This document shows positions 1 through 5,050 of a stretch of 5,050 nt of DNA, piece by piece. Both the position numbers and the translations under genes were made by a program. Position 1 is the first letter of the stretch; each line of letters opens with the position of its first letter. The stretch covers positions 1-5,050 of the forward strand of contig JASHPP010000354.1 of assembly GCA_030038035.1 (NCBI GenBank), given 5' to 3'. This DNA comes from Trebonia sp. Its GTDB lineage: Bacteria > Actinomycetota > Actinomycetes > Streptosporangiales > Streptosporangiaceae. Under the pieces are notes generated by a model. It made no database searches, had not been told where the DNA came from, and saw nothing but the letters and a program-made list of their open reading frames with translations.

Positions 1-857
1 GGCGCGGCCGGCGCGGTGTCCGTGGCGGGCGCGGCGTCCGCCGCAGGCGATGCGTCGGCTGACGCTGCCGCGGCGCGGCTCTCGGCGATCAGCTCTTCCA
101 GGCGCGCGCCGCGCAGCCGCCGGAACGTGCGGTGCGCGCGGGCGCGGTCCAGGATCGCCACCTCAAGCTGGGCGGCGGTCAGCCCGGCCTGGTCGCCGTT
201 GGCCGCGGCCGCCGACCCGGACGACGCCGACGACGAAGACGAAGACCCAGAGGCCGACGACCCAGAGGACGACCCTGACGCGCCCTGCGACGGCGCCGCG
301 AGCGCGGCGAGCGCCGCACCGAGCGCCTCTGTCAGCGACATCCCGTCGGAGAACCGCTCCTTGAGCTGCGCGGACACCACGTCGGCCTGCCCGCCGAAGG
401 CGACGAAGCCCGGCTCGTCTGTCACCGAGCCGTCCCAGGTGATCCGGTAGATCTGGTCGGCGTCCGGCTGCGCGCCGACCTCGGCGACCACGATCTCCAC
501 CTCGTACGGCTTGCTGCTGTCGGTGGCGATCCCGCCGAGCGTCTGCGCGTACCAGTTCGCGACGCCGCGGGCGGTGACGTCGCCCCGGTCGAACTGGTAG
601 CCGGTCACGTCGGCGTAGGTGACGCCGGCCTTGCGCAGGGTCTCGTACTCGTTGTACCGGCCGACGGCGGCGAACGCGATCCTGTCGTAGAGCTCGCTGA
701 TCTTGTGCAGCACGCTGGAGACGTTCGGCGTCACCATCAAGATGCCGCCCGCGTACTGGAGCACCACGGAGCTGCGGCTGCGCGCGACACCCTTGCGTGC
801 GTAGTCGGCCTTGTCCCGCATGGCCTGTTCTGGCGAGACGTAAAACGGCATGGACAC
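1..857 (-). CDS. prcA: Proteasome subunit alpha PrcA (3' end beyond window)
   Basis: Non-catalytic alpha subunit of the bacterial 20S proteasome; it forms the outer heptameric rings that gate substrate entry and receive the ARC/Mpa ATPase. The GTG at 857 is chosen because it gives V-S-M-P-F-Y-V-S-P-E-Q-A-M, matching the family N-terminus (MSxPFYVSPEQAM-like), and lies 8 nt after a GGAAG site; an ATG two codons later (851) is the alternative. Recognisable segments are KISELYDRIAFAAVGRYNEYE (about residues 52-72), DVTARGVANWYAQTLG (93-108), KPYEVEIVVAEVGA (116-129) and LEVAILDRARAHRTFRR (231-247). No active-site Thr is expected in an alpha subunit. The 285 visible codons have no stop, already longer than the roughly 250 residues usual for PrcA. 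The excess comes from a Ser/Gly-rich insertion at about residues 189-221 and an Ala/Pro/Asp-rich tail after about residue 262. It is the last gene of the cluster in this window, 72 nt after prcB. Confidence 0.96.
   Translation of the reverse strand, partial: MSMPFYVSPEQAMRDKADYARKGVARSRSSVVLQYAGGILMVTPNVSSVLHKISELYDRIAFAAVGRYNEYETLRKAGVTYADVTGYQFDRGDVTARGVANWYAQTLGGIATDSSKPYEVEIVVAEVGAQPDADQIYRITWDGSVTDEPGFVAFGGQADVVSAQLKERFSDGMSLTEALGAALAALAAPSQGASGSSSGSSASGSSSSSSASSGSAAAANGDQAGLTAAQLEVAILDRARAHRTFRRLRGARLEELIAESRAAAASADASPAADAAPATDTAPAA
195..293 (-). repeat. Low-complexity Ser/Gly-coding insertion inside prcA
   Basis: This stretch encodes about 33 residues made almost wholly of Ser, Gly and Ala, including a run of six serines. 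It falls between the helix ending in ALAALAA and the strand LEVAILD. The M. tuberculosis PrcA, as I recall it, has only about 11 residues here. The DNA is partly repetitive: on the plus strand gacccagagg occurs at 244-253 and again at 259-268, a 15-bp in-frame period, flanked by gac/gaa triplet runs. This suggests growth by slippage or small duplications. In the 20S fold the site is a surface loop, so it is probably a flexible linker; that role is inferred. Confidence 0.75.
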
Positions 858-865
858 CGCGGGCG

Positions 866-870
866 CTTCC
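866..870 (-). promoter_or_regulatory. Shine-Dalgarno site of prcA
   Basis: On the minus strand the sequence AAAGGAAG precedes GTG 857 with 8 nt between GGAAG and the start codon. The same site is 14 nt from ATG 851, which is too far, so it decides for the GTG start, in agreement with the conserved N-terminal residues. Confidence 0.7.
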
Positions 871-876
871 TTTGCT

Positions 877-900
877 TGTCGTCGTGTCGTCGTGTCGTCG
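877..900. repeat. Perfect 8-bp tandem repeat (3 copies) between prcB and prcA
   Basis: The unit tgtcgtcg (plus strand) occurs three times without mismatch and is followed by two further matching bases. It lies in the 72-nt gap between the prcB stop and the prcA start, just upstream of the prcA Shine-Dalgarno site, so a change in copy number would alter leader length but not a reading frame. It is too short and has no spacers, so it is not a CRISPR array. Any function is unknown. Confidence 0.85.
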
Positions 901-929
901 TGGGGGGAAGGGGTCTAACCGGGCAGCCG

Positions 930-1811
930 CTAGCTGGTGCCGCGCAGCTGCGCGAGCGGGCCGTCCGGCGAGCGCATCCGGCTGTCCACGACCTCCTGGG
1001 CGTACTCCGCGGACTCCGCGTCGGGCAGCCGCCTGAAGCCGTCGTCCGTGATCGTGGCGATGACAGGGAAGATCCGCCTGGTGAGGTCAGGCCCGCCGGT
1101 GGCGGAGTCGTCGTCGGCCGCGTCGTAGAGCGCCTGCACGCAGGCCAGCACCGCGTCGTTGACCTGCATGTCGTCGGAGTACAGCTTCTTGAGCGAGCTA
1201 TTGGCGAACACCGACCCCGAGCCAATCGAGTGGAAGCGGTGCTCCTCGTACGGGCCGCCCGCCACGTCGTAGCTGAAGATCCGGCCGGTGCCTGCCGCCT
1301 CGTCGTAGCCGGCGAACAGCGGGACAACAGCCAGCCCCTGCAGGGCGCCGCCGAGGTTGCCGCGGATCATCGTCGCGAGCCGGTTCGCCTTGCCCTCGAG
1401 GGACAGGGGCCGGCCCTCCATCTTCTCGTAGTGCTCGAGCTCGACCTGGAACAGCCGGACGAACTCCAGGCCAACGCTCGCCACGCCGGCGATGCCCATC
1501 GCGGAGTACTCGTCGCTGCGGAACACCTTCTCCACGTCCCGCTTGGCGATCATGTTCCCCGCCGTTGACCGCCGGTCGCCGGCCAGCACCACGCCGCGCT
1601 GGCACGCGGCGGCGACGATCGTGGTGGCGTGCGGCAGGGTCTTGATGACGTCGCTGCCGCCGCTCCCCGCGGGCAGCACGATCGCTTCCCGGCCGAACCC
1701 TGCCGGCAGCAGGTCGGGCGCGTACGAGGCGAGGAAGTGCGTGAACGAGGGAATCCGCGCCGCCATGAACGCCGCCGGCTGCCGTGCCGTGCCGTCGAAG
1801 TGTCCGCCCAC
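930..1811 (-). CDS. prcB: Proteasome subunit beta PrcB, catalytic
   Basis: Catalytic beta subunit of the 20S proteasome, an N-terminal threonine hydrolase made as a precursor and matured by self-cleavage. From GTG 1811 it has 293 codons: a propeptide of 62 residues, then a 231-residue mature chain starting [19 protein letters not shown]. Thr63 (mature Thr1), Asp79 (Asp17 in AGDRR) and Lys95 (Lys33 in EKVF) supply the usual catalytic set; GSGS and [13 protein letters not shown] are further family signatures. The residue before the cleavage site is Ala (LPHA|TT), where Gly is usual. Start choice: GTG 1811 follows GGGAGG and its propeptide aligns residue for residue with my recollection of the Streptomyces start (15 residues to PAAF). 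GTG 1850 adds 13 residues but has no clear ribosome site; ATG 1766 would shorten the propeptide. The protein ends LRGTS at a TAG. It follows pup and precedes prcA, as in other actinobacteria. Confidence 0.97.
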   Translation of the reverse strand: MGGHFDGTARQPAAFMAARIPSFTHFLASYAPDLLPAGFGREAIVLPAGSGGSDVIKTLPHATTIVAAACQRGVVLAGDRRSTAGNMIAKRDVEKVFRSDEYSAMGIAGVASVGLEFVRLFQVELEHYEKMEGRPLSLEGKANRLATMIRGNLGGALQGLAVVPLFAGYDEAAGTGRIFSYDVAGGPYEEHRFHSIGSGSVFANSSLKKLYSDDMQVNDAVLACVQALYDAADDDSATGGPDLTRRIFPVIATITDDGFRRLPDAESAEYAQEVVDSRMRSPDGPLAQLRGTS

Positions 1812-1815
1812 GCCG

Positions 1816-1821
1816 CCTCCC
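1816..1821 (-). promoter_or_regulatory. Candidate Shine-Dalgarno site of prcB
   Basis: GGGAGG on the minus strand lies 4 nt before GTG 1811. The spacing is shorter than ideal, but no comparable site precedes GTG 1850, so it favours 1811 as the start. Confidence 0.5.
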
Positions 1822-1925
1822 TGCCGAGTCTGTTGCTCCTGAGCAGACACTACTGCCCGTTCGGAGTGTGAATGTACATGCCGGGACCCGCGCTTCTTTC
1901 GCCCACCGCGAACCCCGGCGGGACC

Positions 1926-2138
1926 TTACTGGCCGCCCTTCTGGACGTAGGAGCGGACGAACTCCTCGGCGTTTTCCTCGAGCACCTCGTCGATCTCGTC
2001 GAGGATGGCGTCCACGTCGTCGGACAGCTTCTCGTGGCGCTCCTTGACCTCATCGACCGAGGCGGCCTGGTCCTCCTCGGTCTCCTCGGCCCGCCGCGTG
2101 GTCTGCCGCTGGCCTCCGGTGTCCTTGTTCGTTGCCAT
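1926..2138 (-). CDS. pup: Prokaryotic ubiquitin-like protein Pup
   Basis: Small, largely disordered protein modifier attached to lysines of proteins destined for the proteasome. It has 70 residues and starts MATNKDTGGQ. The middle (about residues 28-60) is acidic and helix-prone, with DDVDAILDEIDEVLEENAEEF as the conserved part that binds the coiled coil of ARC/Mpa. It ends FVRSYVQKGGQ, so this Pup is encoded in the Gln form and must be deamidated by Dop to GGE before ligation. Lys67, three residues before the GGQ end, is conserved. ATG 2138 is chosen over in-frame starts up to 2216 because a strong GGAGGT site lies 7 nt upstream and the length fits the family (about 64-72 residues). dop lies immediately upstream and prcB downstream, so the modifier, its processing enzyme and the protease core are encoded together. 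Confidence 0.98.
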   Translation of the reverse strand: MATNKDTGGQRQTTRRAEETEEDQAASVDEVKERHEKLSDDVDAILDEIDEVLEENAEEFVRSYVQKGGQ

Positions 2139-2145
2139 CTGTGGT

Positions 2146-2151
2146 ACCTCC
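2146..2151 (-). promoter_or_regulatory. Strong Shine-Dalgarno site of pup
   Basis: GGAGGT on the minus strand, 7 nt before ATG 2138. It is the best ribosome site in the window, which suits a small modifier needed in many copies, and it fixes the pup start. Confidence 0.85.
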
Positions 2152-2158
2152 GTCGTTC

Positions 2159-2175
2159 CGGGGGTGGGCCCCCCG
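2159..2175 (-). promoter_or_regulatory. GC hairpin in the pup leader
   Basis: CGGGGG and CCCCCG form a perfect 6-bp stem around a 5-nt loop, ending 7 nt upstream of the pup Shine-Dalgarno site. No T-run follows on the minus strand, so it does not look like a Rho-independent terminator. It could stabilise the pup 5' end or affect ribosome access; this is inference from the sequence alone. Confidence 0.4.
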
Positions 2176-2186
2176 ACAGCTCCAAC

Positions 2187-2216
2187 GTTATCGTCGCCAG
2201 CGGCGAGCCCGTCCAA
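2187..2216 (-). promoter_or_regulatory. Candidate promoter of pup-prcB-prcA
   Basis: On the minus strand TTGGAC (2216-2211) and GATAAC (2192-2187) are separated by 18 nt and resemble -35 and -10 elements of a housekeeping sigma factor. The start of transcription would fall near 2180, giving a leader of about 40 nt that includes the GC hairpin and the GGAGGT site. The 116-nt gap between dop and pup is the longest firm gap of the cluster, which fits an internal promoter. The match is by eye only. Confidence 0.3.
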
Positions 2217-2254
2217 TCCTGCGCCGGGGTATTGGTACCAAGTTGGCTCGTCCG

Positions 2255-3772
2255 CTAATCCTGGGCGGTCAGCGCGGCGACCAGGTCGGCGGCCGTGCGG
2301 CAGCGATCAAGCAGCTCACCGACATGGGCACGCGTGCCGCGCAGCGGCTCGAGCGTGGGGACCCGCTGCAGCGACTCCCTGCCGGGGATGTCGAAGATCA
2401 CAGAATCCCAGGAGGCCGCGGCGACCGAGTCCGCGTACTGCCGCAGGCACCGGCCGCGGAAGTACGCCCTGGTGTCCTCTGGCGGGTTGTCGATCGCCCA
2501 GCTGACCGCGTGCTCGTCGGTCATCCGGATCACACGGCCGCGCGCGGCGAGCCGGTTGTACAGGCCCCGTTCCAGCCGCACGTCGGAGTACTGCAGGTCG
2601 ACGAGCTGCAGCCGCGGGTGGTCCCAGCTCAGCCCGTCCCGGCTGCGGTAGCCGTTGAGGATCTCGAGCTTGGCGACCCAGTCCAGCTCCCTGGACAGCT
2701 GCATGGGGTCGTCGGCCAGCCGGCCCAGCACCGACTCCCAGCGGTTGAGCACGTCGGTGGTCAGGTCGTCGACGTCGGTGCCGTACTTGTCCTCGGTGTA
2801 CTTGCGGGCCAGCTCCAGGTACTCGGTCTGCAGCTGCACCGCGGTCATCTTCCGGCCGTCCCGCAGCGTCACCAGGTGCCGCAGCGACGGGTCGTGCGAT
2901 ACCGCGCGCAGGTCCGCGACGGGCGCCTCGAGCGACAGGTCGCCGTTGAGGAACTTGTCCTCGATCATCGCGAGCACCAGCGCCGTGGTCCCCATCTTCA
3001 GGTAGGTGGCCACCTCGCTCATGTTCGCGTCGCCGATGATCACGTGCAGCCGCCGGTACTTCTCCGGGTCGGCGTGCGGCTCGTCGCGGGTGTTGATGAT
3101 CGGGCGCTTGAGCGTCGTCTCCAGGCCGACCTCGACCTCGAAGAAGTCCGCGCGCTGGCTGATCTGGAACCCCGACCCGCGCCCGTCGGCGCCGATCCCG
3201 ACCCGGCCCGCGCCGCAGACCACCTGCCGGGTCACGAAGAACGGCGTGAGATAGCGCACGATGTCGGCGAACGGCGTCGACCGGCGCATGAGGTAGTTCT
3301 CGTGGCAGCCGTAGGACGCGCCCTTGTTGTCGGTGTTGTTCTTATACAGCTGGATGCCGTGGCTGCCCGGGACCGTGGCGGCCTTGGCCGCCGCCTCCGC
3401 CATGATCCGCTCGCCGGCCTTGTCCCAGACCACCACCGACAGCGGGTTGGTGCATTCGGGCGCGGAGTACTCCGGGTGCGCGTGGTCGACGTACAGCCGC
3501 GCCCCGTTGGTCAAGATGACGTTGGCCAGCCCCAGGTCCTCGTCGGTCAGCTGCGTGGAGTCCGCGGCCTCCCGCGCCAGGTCGAACCCGCGCGCGTCCC
3601 GCAGCGGGTTCTCCTCCTCGAAGTCCCAGCGGGCGCGGCGCGCCCTAGCGGCCGTCGCCGCCTGGTAGGCGTTGACGATCTGCGACGACGTGACCATTGC
3701 GTTGGCACCCGGCTGTCCCGGTACGGCGATGCCGTACTCGGTCTCGGTGCCCATAACCCGCAGCACACTCAT
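2255..3772 (-). CDS. dop: Pup deamidase/depupylase Dop
   Basis: Dop converts the C-terminal Gln of Pup to Glu, making it ready for ligation by PafA, and cleaves Pup from substrate lysines. It belongs to the carboxylate-amine ligase (glutamine-synthetase-like) fold and uses bound nucleotide and Mg. The 505 residues match the usual length of about 500. Visible signatures are GTETEYG (8-14; metal-binding Glu), the Dop-specific loop that separates it from PafA (about 45-80, with [20 protein letters not shown] at 46-65), [10 protein letters not shown] (93-102; Asp96 is the catalytic Asp), [13 protein letters not shown] (143-155), NTRDEPHAD (227-235), [11 protein letters not shown] (240-250) and [14 protein letters not shown] near the end. 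ATG 3772 matches the family N-terminus (MSVxRVMGxETEYG), yet no clear Shine-Dalgarno site precedes it. It begins 58 nt after arc and lies 116 nt upstream of pup. PafA is excluded by the Dop loop and the adjacent pup. Confidence 0.98.
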   Translation of the reverse strand: MSVLRVMGTETEYGIAVPGQPGANAMVTSSQIVNAYQAATAARARRARWDFEEENPLRDARGFDLAREAADSTQLTDEDLGLANVILTNGARLYVDHAHPEYSAPECTNPLSVVVWDKAGERIMAEAAAKAATVPGSHGIQLYKNNTDNKGASYGCHENYLMRRSTPFADIVRYLTPFFVTRQVVCGAGRVGIGADGRGSGFQISQRADFFEVEVGLETTLKRPIINTRDEPHADPEKYRRLHVIIGDANMSEVATYLKMGTTALVLAMIEDKFLNGDLSLEAPVADLRAVSHDPSLRHLVTLRDGRKMTAVQLQTEYLELARKYTEDKYGTDVDDLTTDVLNRWESVLGRLADDPMQLSRELDWVAKLEILNGYRSRDGLSWDHPRLQLVDLQYSDVRLERGLYNRLAARGRVIRMTDEHAVSWAIDNPPEDTRAYFRGRCLRQYADSVAAASWDSVIFDIPGRESLQRVPTLEPLRGTRAHVGELLDRCRTAADLVAALTAQD

Positions 3773-3830
3773 AGTTGTTCAGCGTAATACCGGCTGACTC
3801 CGACGTCGCCCGGCACGCTCCGCTCGTAAC

Positions 3831-5050
3831 TCAAAGGTACTGACCCGTGTTCGCGATGGTGTCGATGGAACGGCCCGCCTCGGTGCCCTGCTTGCCCGAG
3901 ACAAGGGTCCTGATGTAGACGATGCGCTCGCCCTTCTTGCCCGAGATGCGCGCCCAGTCGTCCGGGTTGGTGGTGTTCGGCAGGTCCTCGTTCTCGCTGA
4001 ACTCGTCCACGCAGGCGGCCAGCAGGTGGGCGACCCGAATGCCCTTCTGCCCGGTGTCGAGGAACTCCTTGATCGCCATCTTCTTGGCGCGGGCCACGAT
4101 GTTCTCGATCATCGCTCCGGAGTTGAAGTCCTTGAAGTACAGGACCTCCTTGTCGCCGTTGGCGTAGGTGACCTCGAGGAAGCGGTTCTCTTCTGACTCG
4201 CTGTACATCCGCTCGACCACCCGCTGGATCATCCCGTCGACCGTGGCCTCCCGCGAGTGGCTGTGCTCGGCCAGGTCGTCGGGGTGCAGCGGCAGCGCGG
4301 TGAGCACGTACTTGGAGAAGATGTCCCTGGCCGCCTCGGCGTCCGGCCGCTCGATCTTGATCTTGACGTCCAGGCGGCCTGGCCGCAGGATCGCCGGGTC
4401 GATCATGTCCTCGCGGTTGGAGGCGCCGATGACGATGACGTTCTCCAGGCCCTCCACGCCGTCGATCTCGCTCAGCAGCTGCGGGACGATCGTGTTCTCC
4501 ACGTCGCTCGACACGCCCGAGCCCCTGGTGCGGAAGATCGAGTCCATCTCGTCGAAGAAGACGATGACCGGCATGCCCTCCGAGGCCTTCTCCCTGGCCC
4601 GCTGGAACACCAGCCGGATGTGCCGCTCAGTCTCCCCGACGTACTTGTTCAAGAGCTCGGGGCCCTTGATGTTGAGGAAGAAGCTCTTGCCTTCCTTGGC
4701 CGCCTCGCCGGGGGCGCTCTCCGCCCCGCCCATGCTGGCGAGCTGGGCGGTGCGCCTGGCCACCTGCTTGGCCAGGGAGTTCGCGACCGCCTTGGCGATC
4801 AGGGTCTTACCGCAGCCGGGCGGGCCGTAGAGCAGCACGCCCTTCGGCGGCCGCAGCTGGTGTTCCTTGAACAGGTCCGCGTGCAGGTAGGGCAGCTCGA
4901 TCGCGTCCCTGATCTGCTCGATCTGCGGTCCGAGCCCGCCGATGAGGTCGTAGGTGATGTCGGGGACCTCTTCCAGGATCAGTTCCTCGACCTCGGCCTT
5001 GGGTATGCGCTCGTACACGTAGCCCGACCTGGGCTCAAGCAGCAGCGAGT
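3831..5050 (-). CDS. arc: Proteasome-associated AAA+ ATPase ARC/Mpa (5' end beyond window)
   Basis: Hexameric ATPase that binds Pup-tagged proteins, unfolds them and feeds them into the 20S proteasome; called Mpa in mycobacteria and ARC elsewhere. The frame is open to the right edge: upstream of the GTG at 5018 it reads [10 protein letters not shown], a conserved stretch, so that GTG is an internal Val. The 405 visible residues cover the end of the OB region and the whole AAA+ module. In visible numbering there are Walker A GPPGCGKT (75-82), pore loop KYVG (135-138), Walker [11 protein letters not shown] (161-170), sensor-1 Asn in GASNRED (211) and the arginine-finger region RPGR (222-225). 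The protein ends GQYL; the penultimate Tyr is the residue that docks into PrcA pockets. The missing N-terminal part (about 190 residues, judging from a family length near 600) should hold the Pup-binding coiled coil and OB domains. dop follows after 58 nt. Confidence 0.97.
   Translation of the reverse strand, partial: SLLLEPRSGYVYERIPKAEVEELILEEVPDITYDLIGGLGPQIEQIRDAIELPYLHADLFKEHQLRPPKGVLLYGPPGCGKTLIAKAVANSLAKQVARRTAQLASMGGAESAPGEAAKEGKSFFLNIKGPELLNKYVGETERHIRLVFQRAREKASEGMPVIVFFDEMDSIFRTRGSGVSSDVENTIVPQLLSEIDGVEGLENVIVIGASNREDMIDPAILRPGRLDVKIKIERPDAEAARDIFSKYVLTALPLHPDDLAEHSHSREATVDGMIQRVVERMYSESEENRFLEVTYANGDKEVLYFKDFNSGAMIENIVARAKKMAIKEFLDTGQKGIRVAHLLAACVDEFSENEDLPNTTNPDDWARISGKKGERIVYIRTLVSGKQGTEAGRSIDTIANTGQYL

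Noticed and set aside
16..450. A plus-strand frame with an Asp/Glu-rich acidic run
   Set aside because: The acidic run is the antisense reading of the Ser-rich insertion of PrcA; the PrcA frame is supported by conserved segments on both sides.
877..900. CRISPR-like array
   Set aside because: The 8-bp units are head-to-tail without spacers; this is a simple tandem repeat.
705..1568. A 287-codon plus-strand open frame opposite prcB and the start of prcA
   Set aside because: It spans two real minus-strand genes and their gap, has skewed composition and no family motif; it is an antisense shadow.
1851..1925. Terminator or promoter between pup and prcB
   Set aside because: I saw a repeated GGTCCCG and a TACATT that could pass for a -10, but no stable hairpin with a T-run and no matching -35, so neither was listed.
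1926..2216. Longer pup starting at 2216 (96 codons)
   Set aside because: The extra 26 residues do not resemble Pup, while ATG 2138 has a strong ribosome site and gives the usual length.
2132..3787. A 551-codon plus-strand open frame opposite dop
   Set aside because: It lies antisense to the well-conserved dop, its translation is Arg/Val/Gly/His-rich with no recognisable motif, and long antisense frames are expected in GC-rich coding DNA.
4168..4830. A 220-codon plus-strand open frame opposite the arc AAA+ region
   Set aside because: It is the complement of conserved ATPase motifs; Ser/Arg-rich with no domain of its own.
5016..5018. GTG 5018 as the start of arc
   Set aside because: The frame continues upstream as [10 protein letters not shown], a conserved ARC/Mpa stretch, and the N-terminal coiled coil and OB domains would otherwise be absent; the gene is cut by the window edge.

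Overview
The window is one minus-strand gene block from a GC-rich actinobacterium and holds almost the whole Pup-proteasome system. In transcription order (right to left) it contains arc/mpa (proteasomal AAA+ ATPase, 5' end outside the window), dop (Pup deamidase/depupylase), pup (the small protein modifier), prcB (catalytic 20S beta subunit) and prcA (20S alpha subunit, 3' end outside the window). All five are recognised from conserved motifs read directly in the translations. GC-rich codon use, the GTG starts and the Pup pathway itself point to Actinomycetota. From memory, the PrcA N-terminus and the PrcB sequence look more like Streptomyces and related filamentous actinomycetes than like mycobacteria; no search was run, so the genus is not assigned.

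Layout: arc occupies 5050-3831 and ends in the GQYL tail that docks the ATPase ring on the 20S core. A 58-nt gap leads to dop (3772-2255). A 116-nt gap holds a candidate promoter, a GC hairpin and a strong Shine-Dalgarno (SD) site before pup (2138-1926). A gap of about 114 nt leads to prcB (GTG 1811 preferred, stop at 930). A 72-nt gap carrying a perfect 8-bp tandem repeat leads to prcA (GTG 857, running off the left edge). No intergenic stretch exceeds 300 bases, and I found no genes on the plus strand: the long plus-strand reading frames are antisense shadows of these genes.

How the parts work together: Dop deamidates the C-terminal Gln of Pup (GGQ to GGE). A ligase, PafA, which is not in this window, then attaches Pup to lysines of target proteins. 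ARC/Mpa recognises Pup through its N-terminal coiled coil (off the right edge), unfolds the target and threads it into the PrcA/PrcB 20S chamber. Dop also removes Pup from substrates.

This is a known system, not a new one. The points of real interest are details: a Ser/Gly-rich insertion in PrcA built partly from repeated DNA, an Ala/Pro/Asp-rich PrcA tail, an Ala instead of the usual Gly just before the PrcB catalytic threonine, the short tandem repeat between prcB and prcA, and the structured leader of pup.
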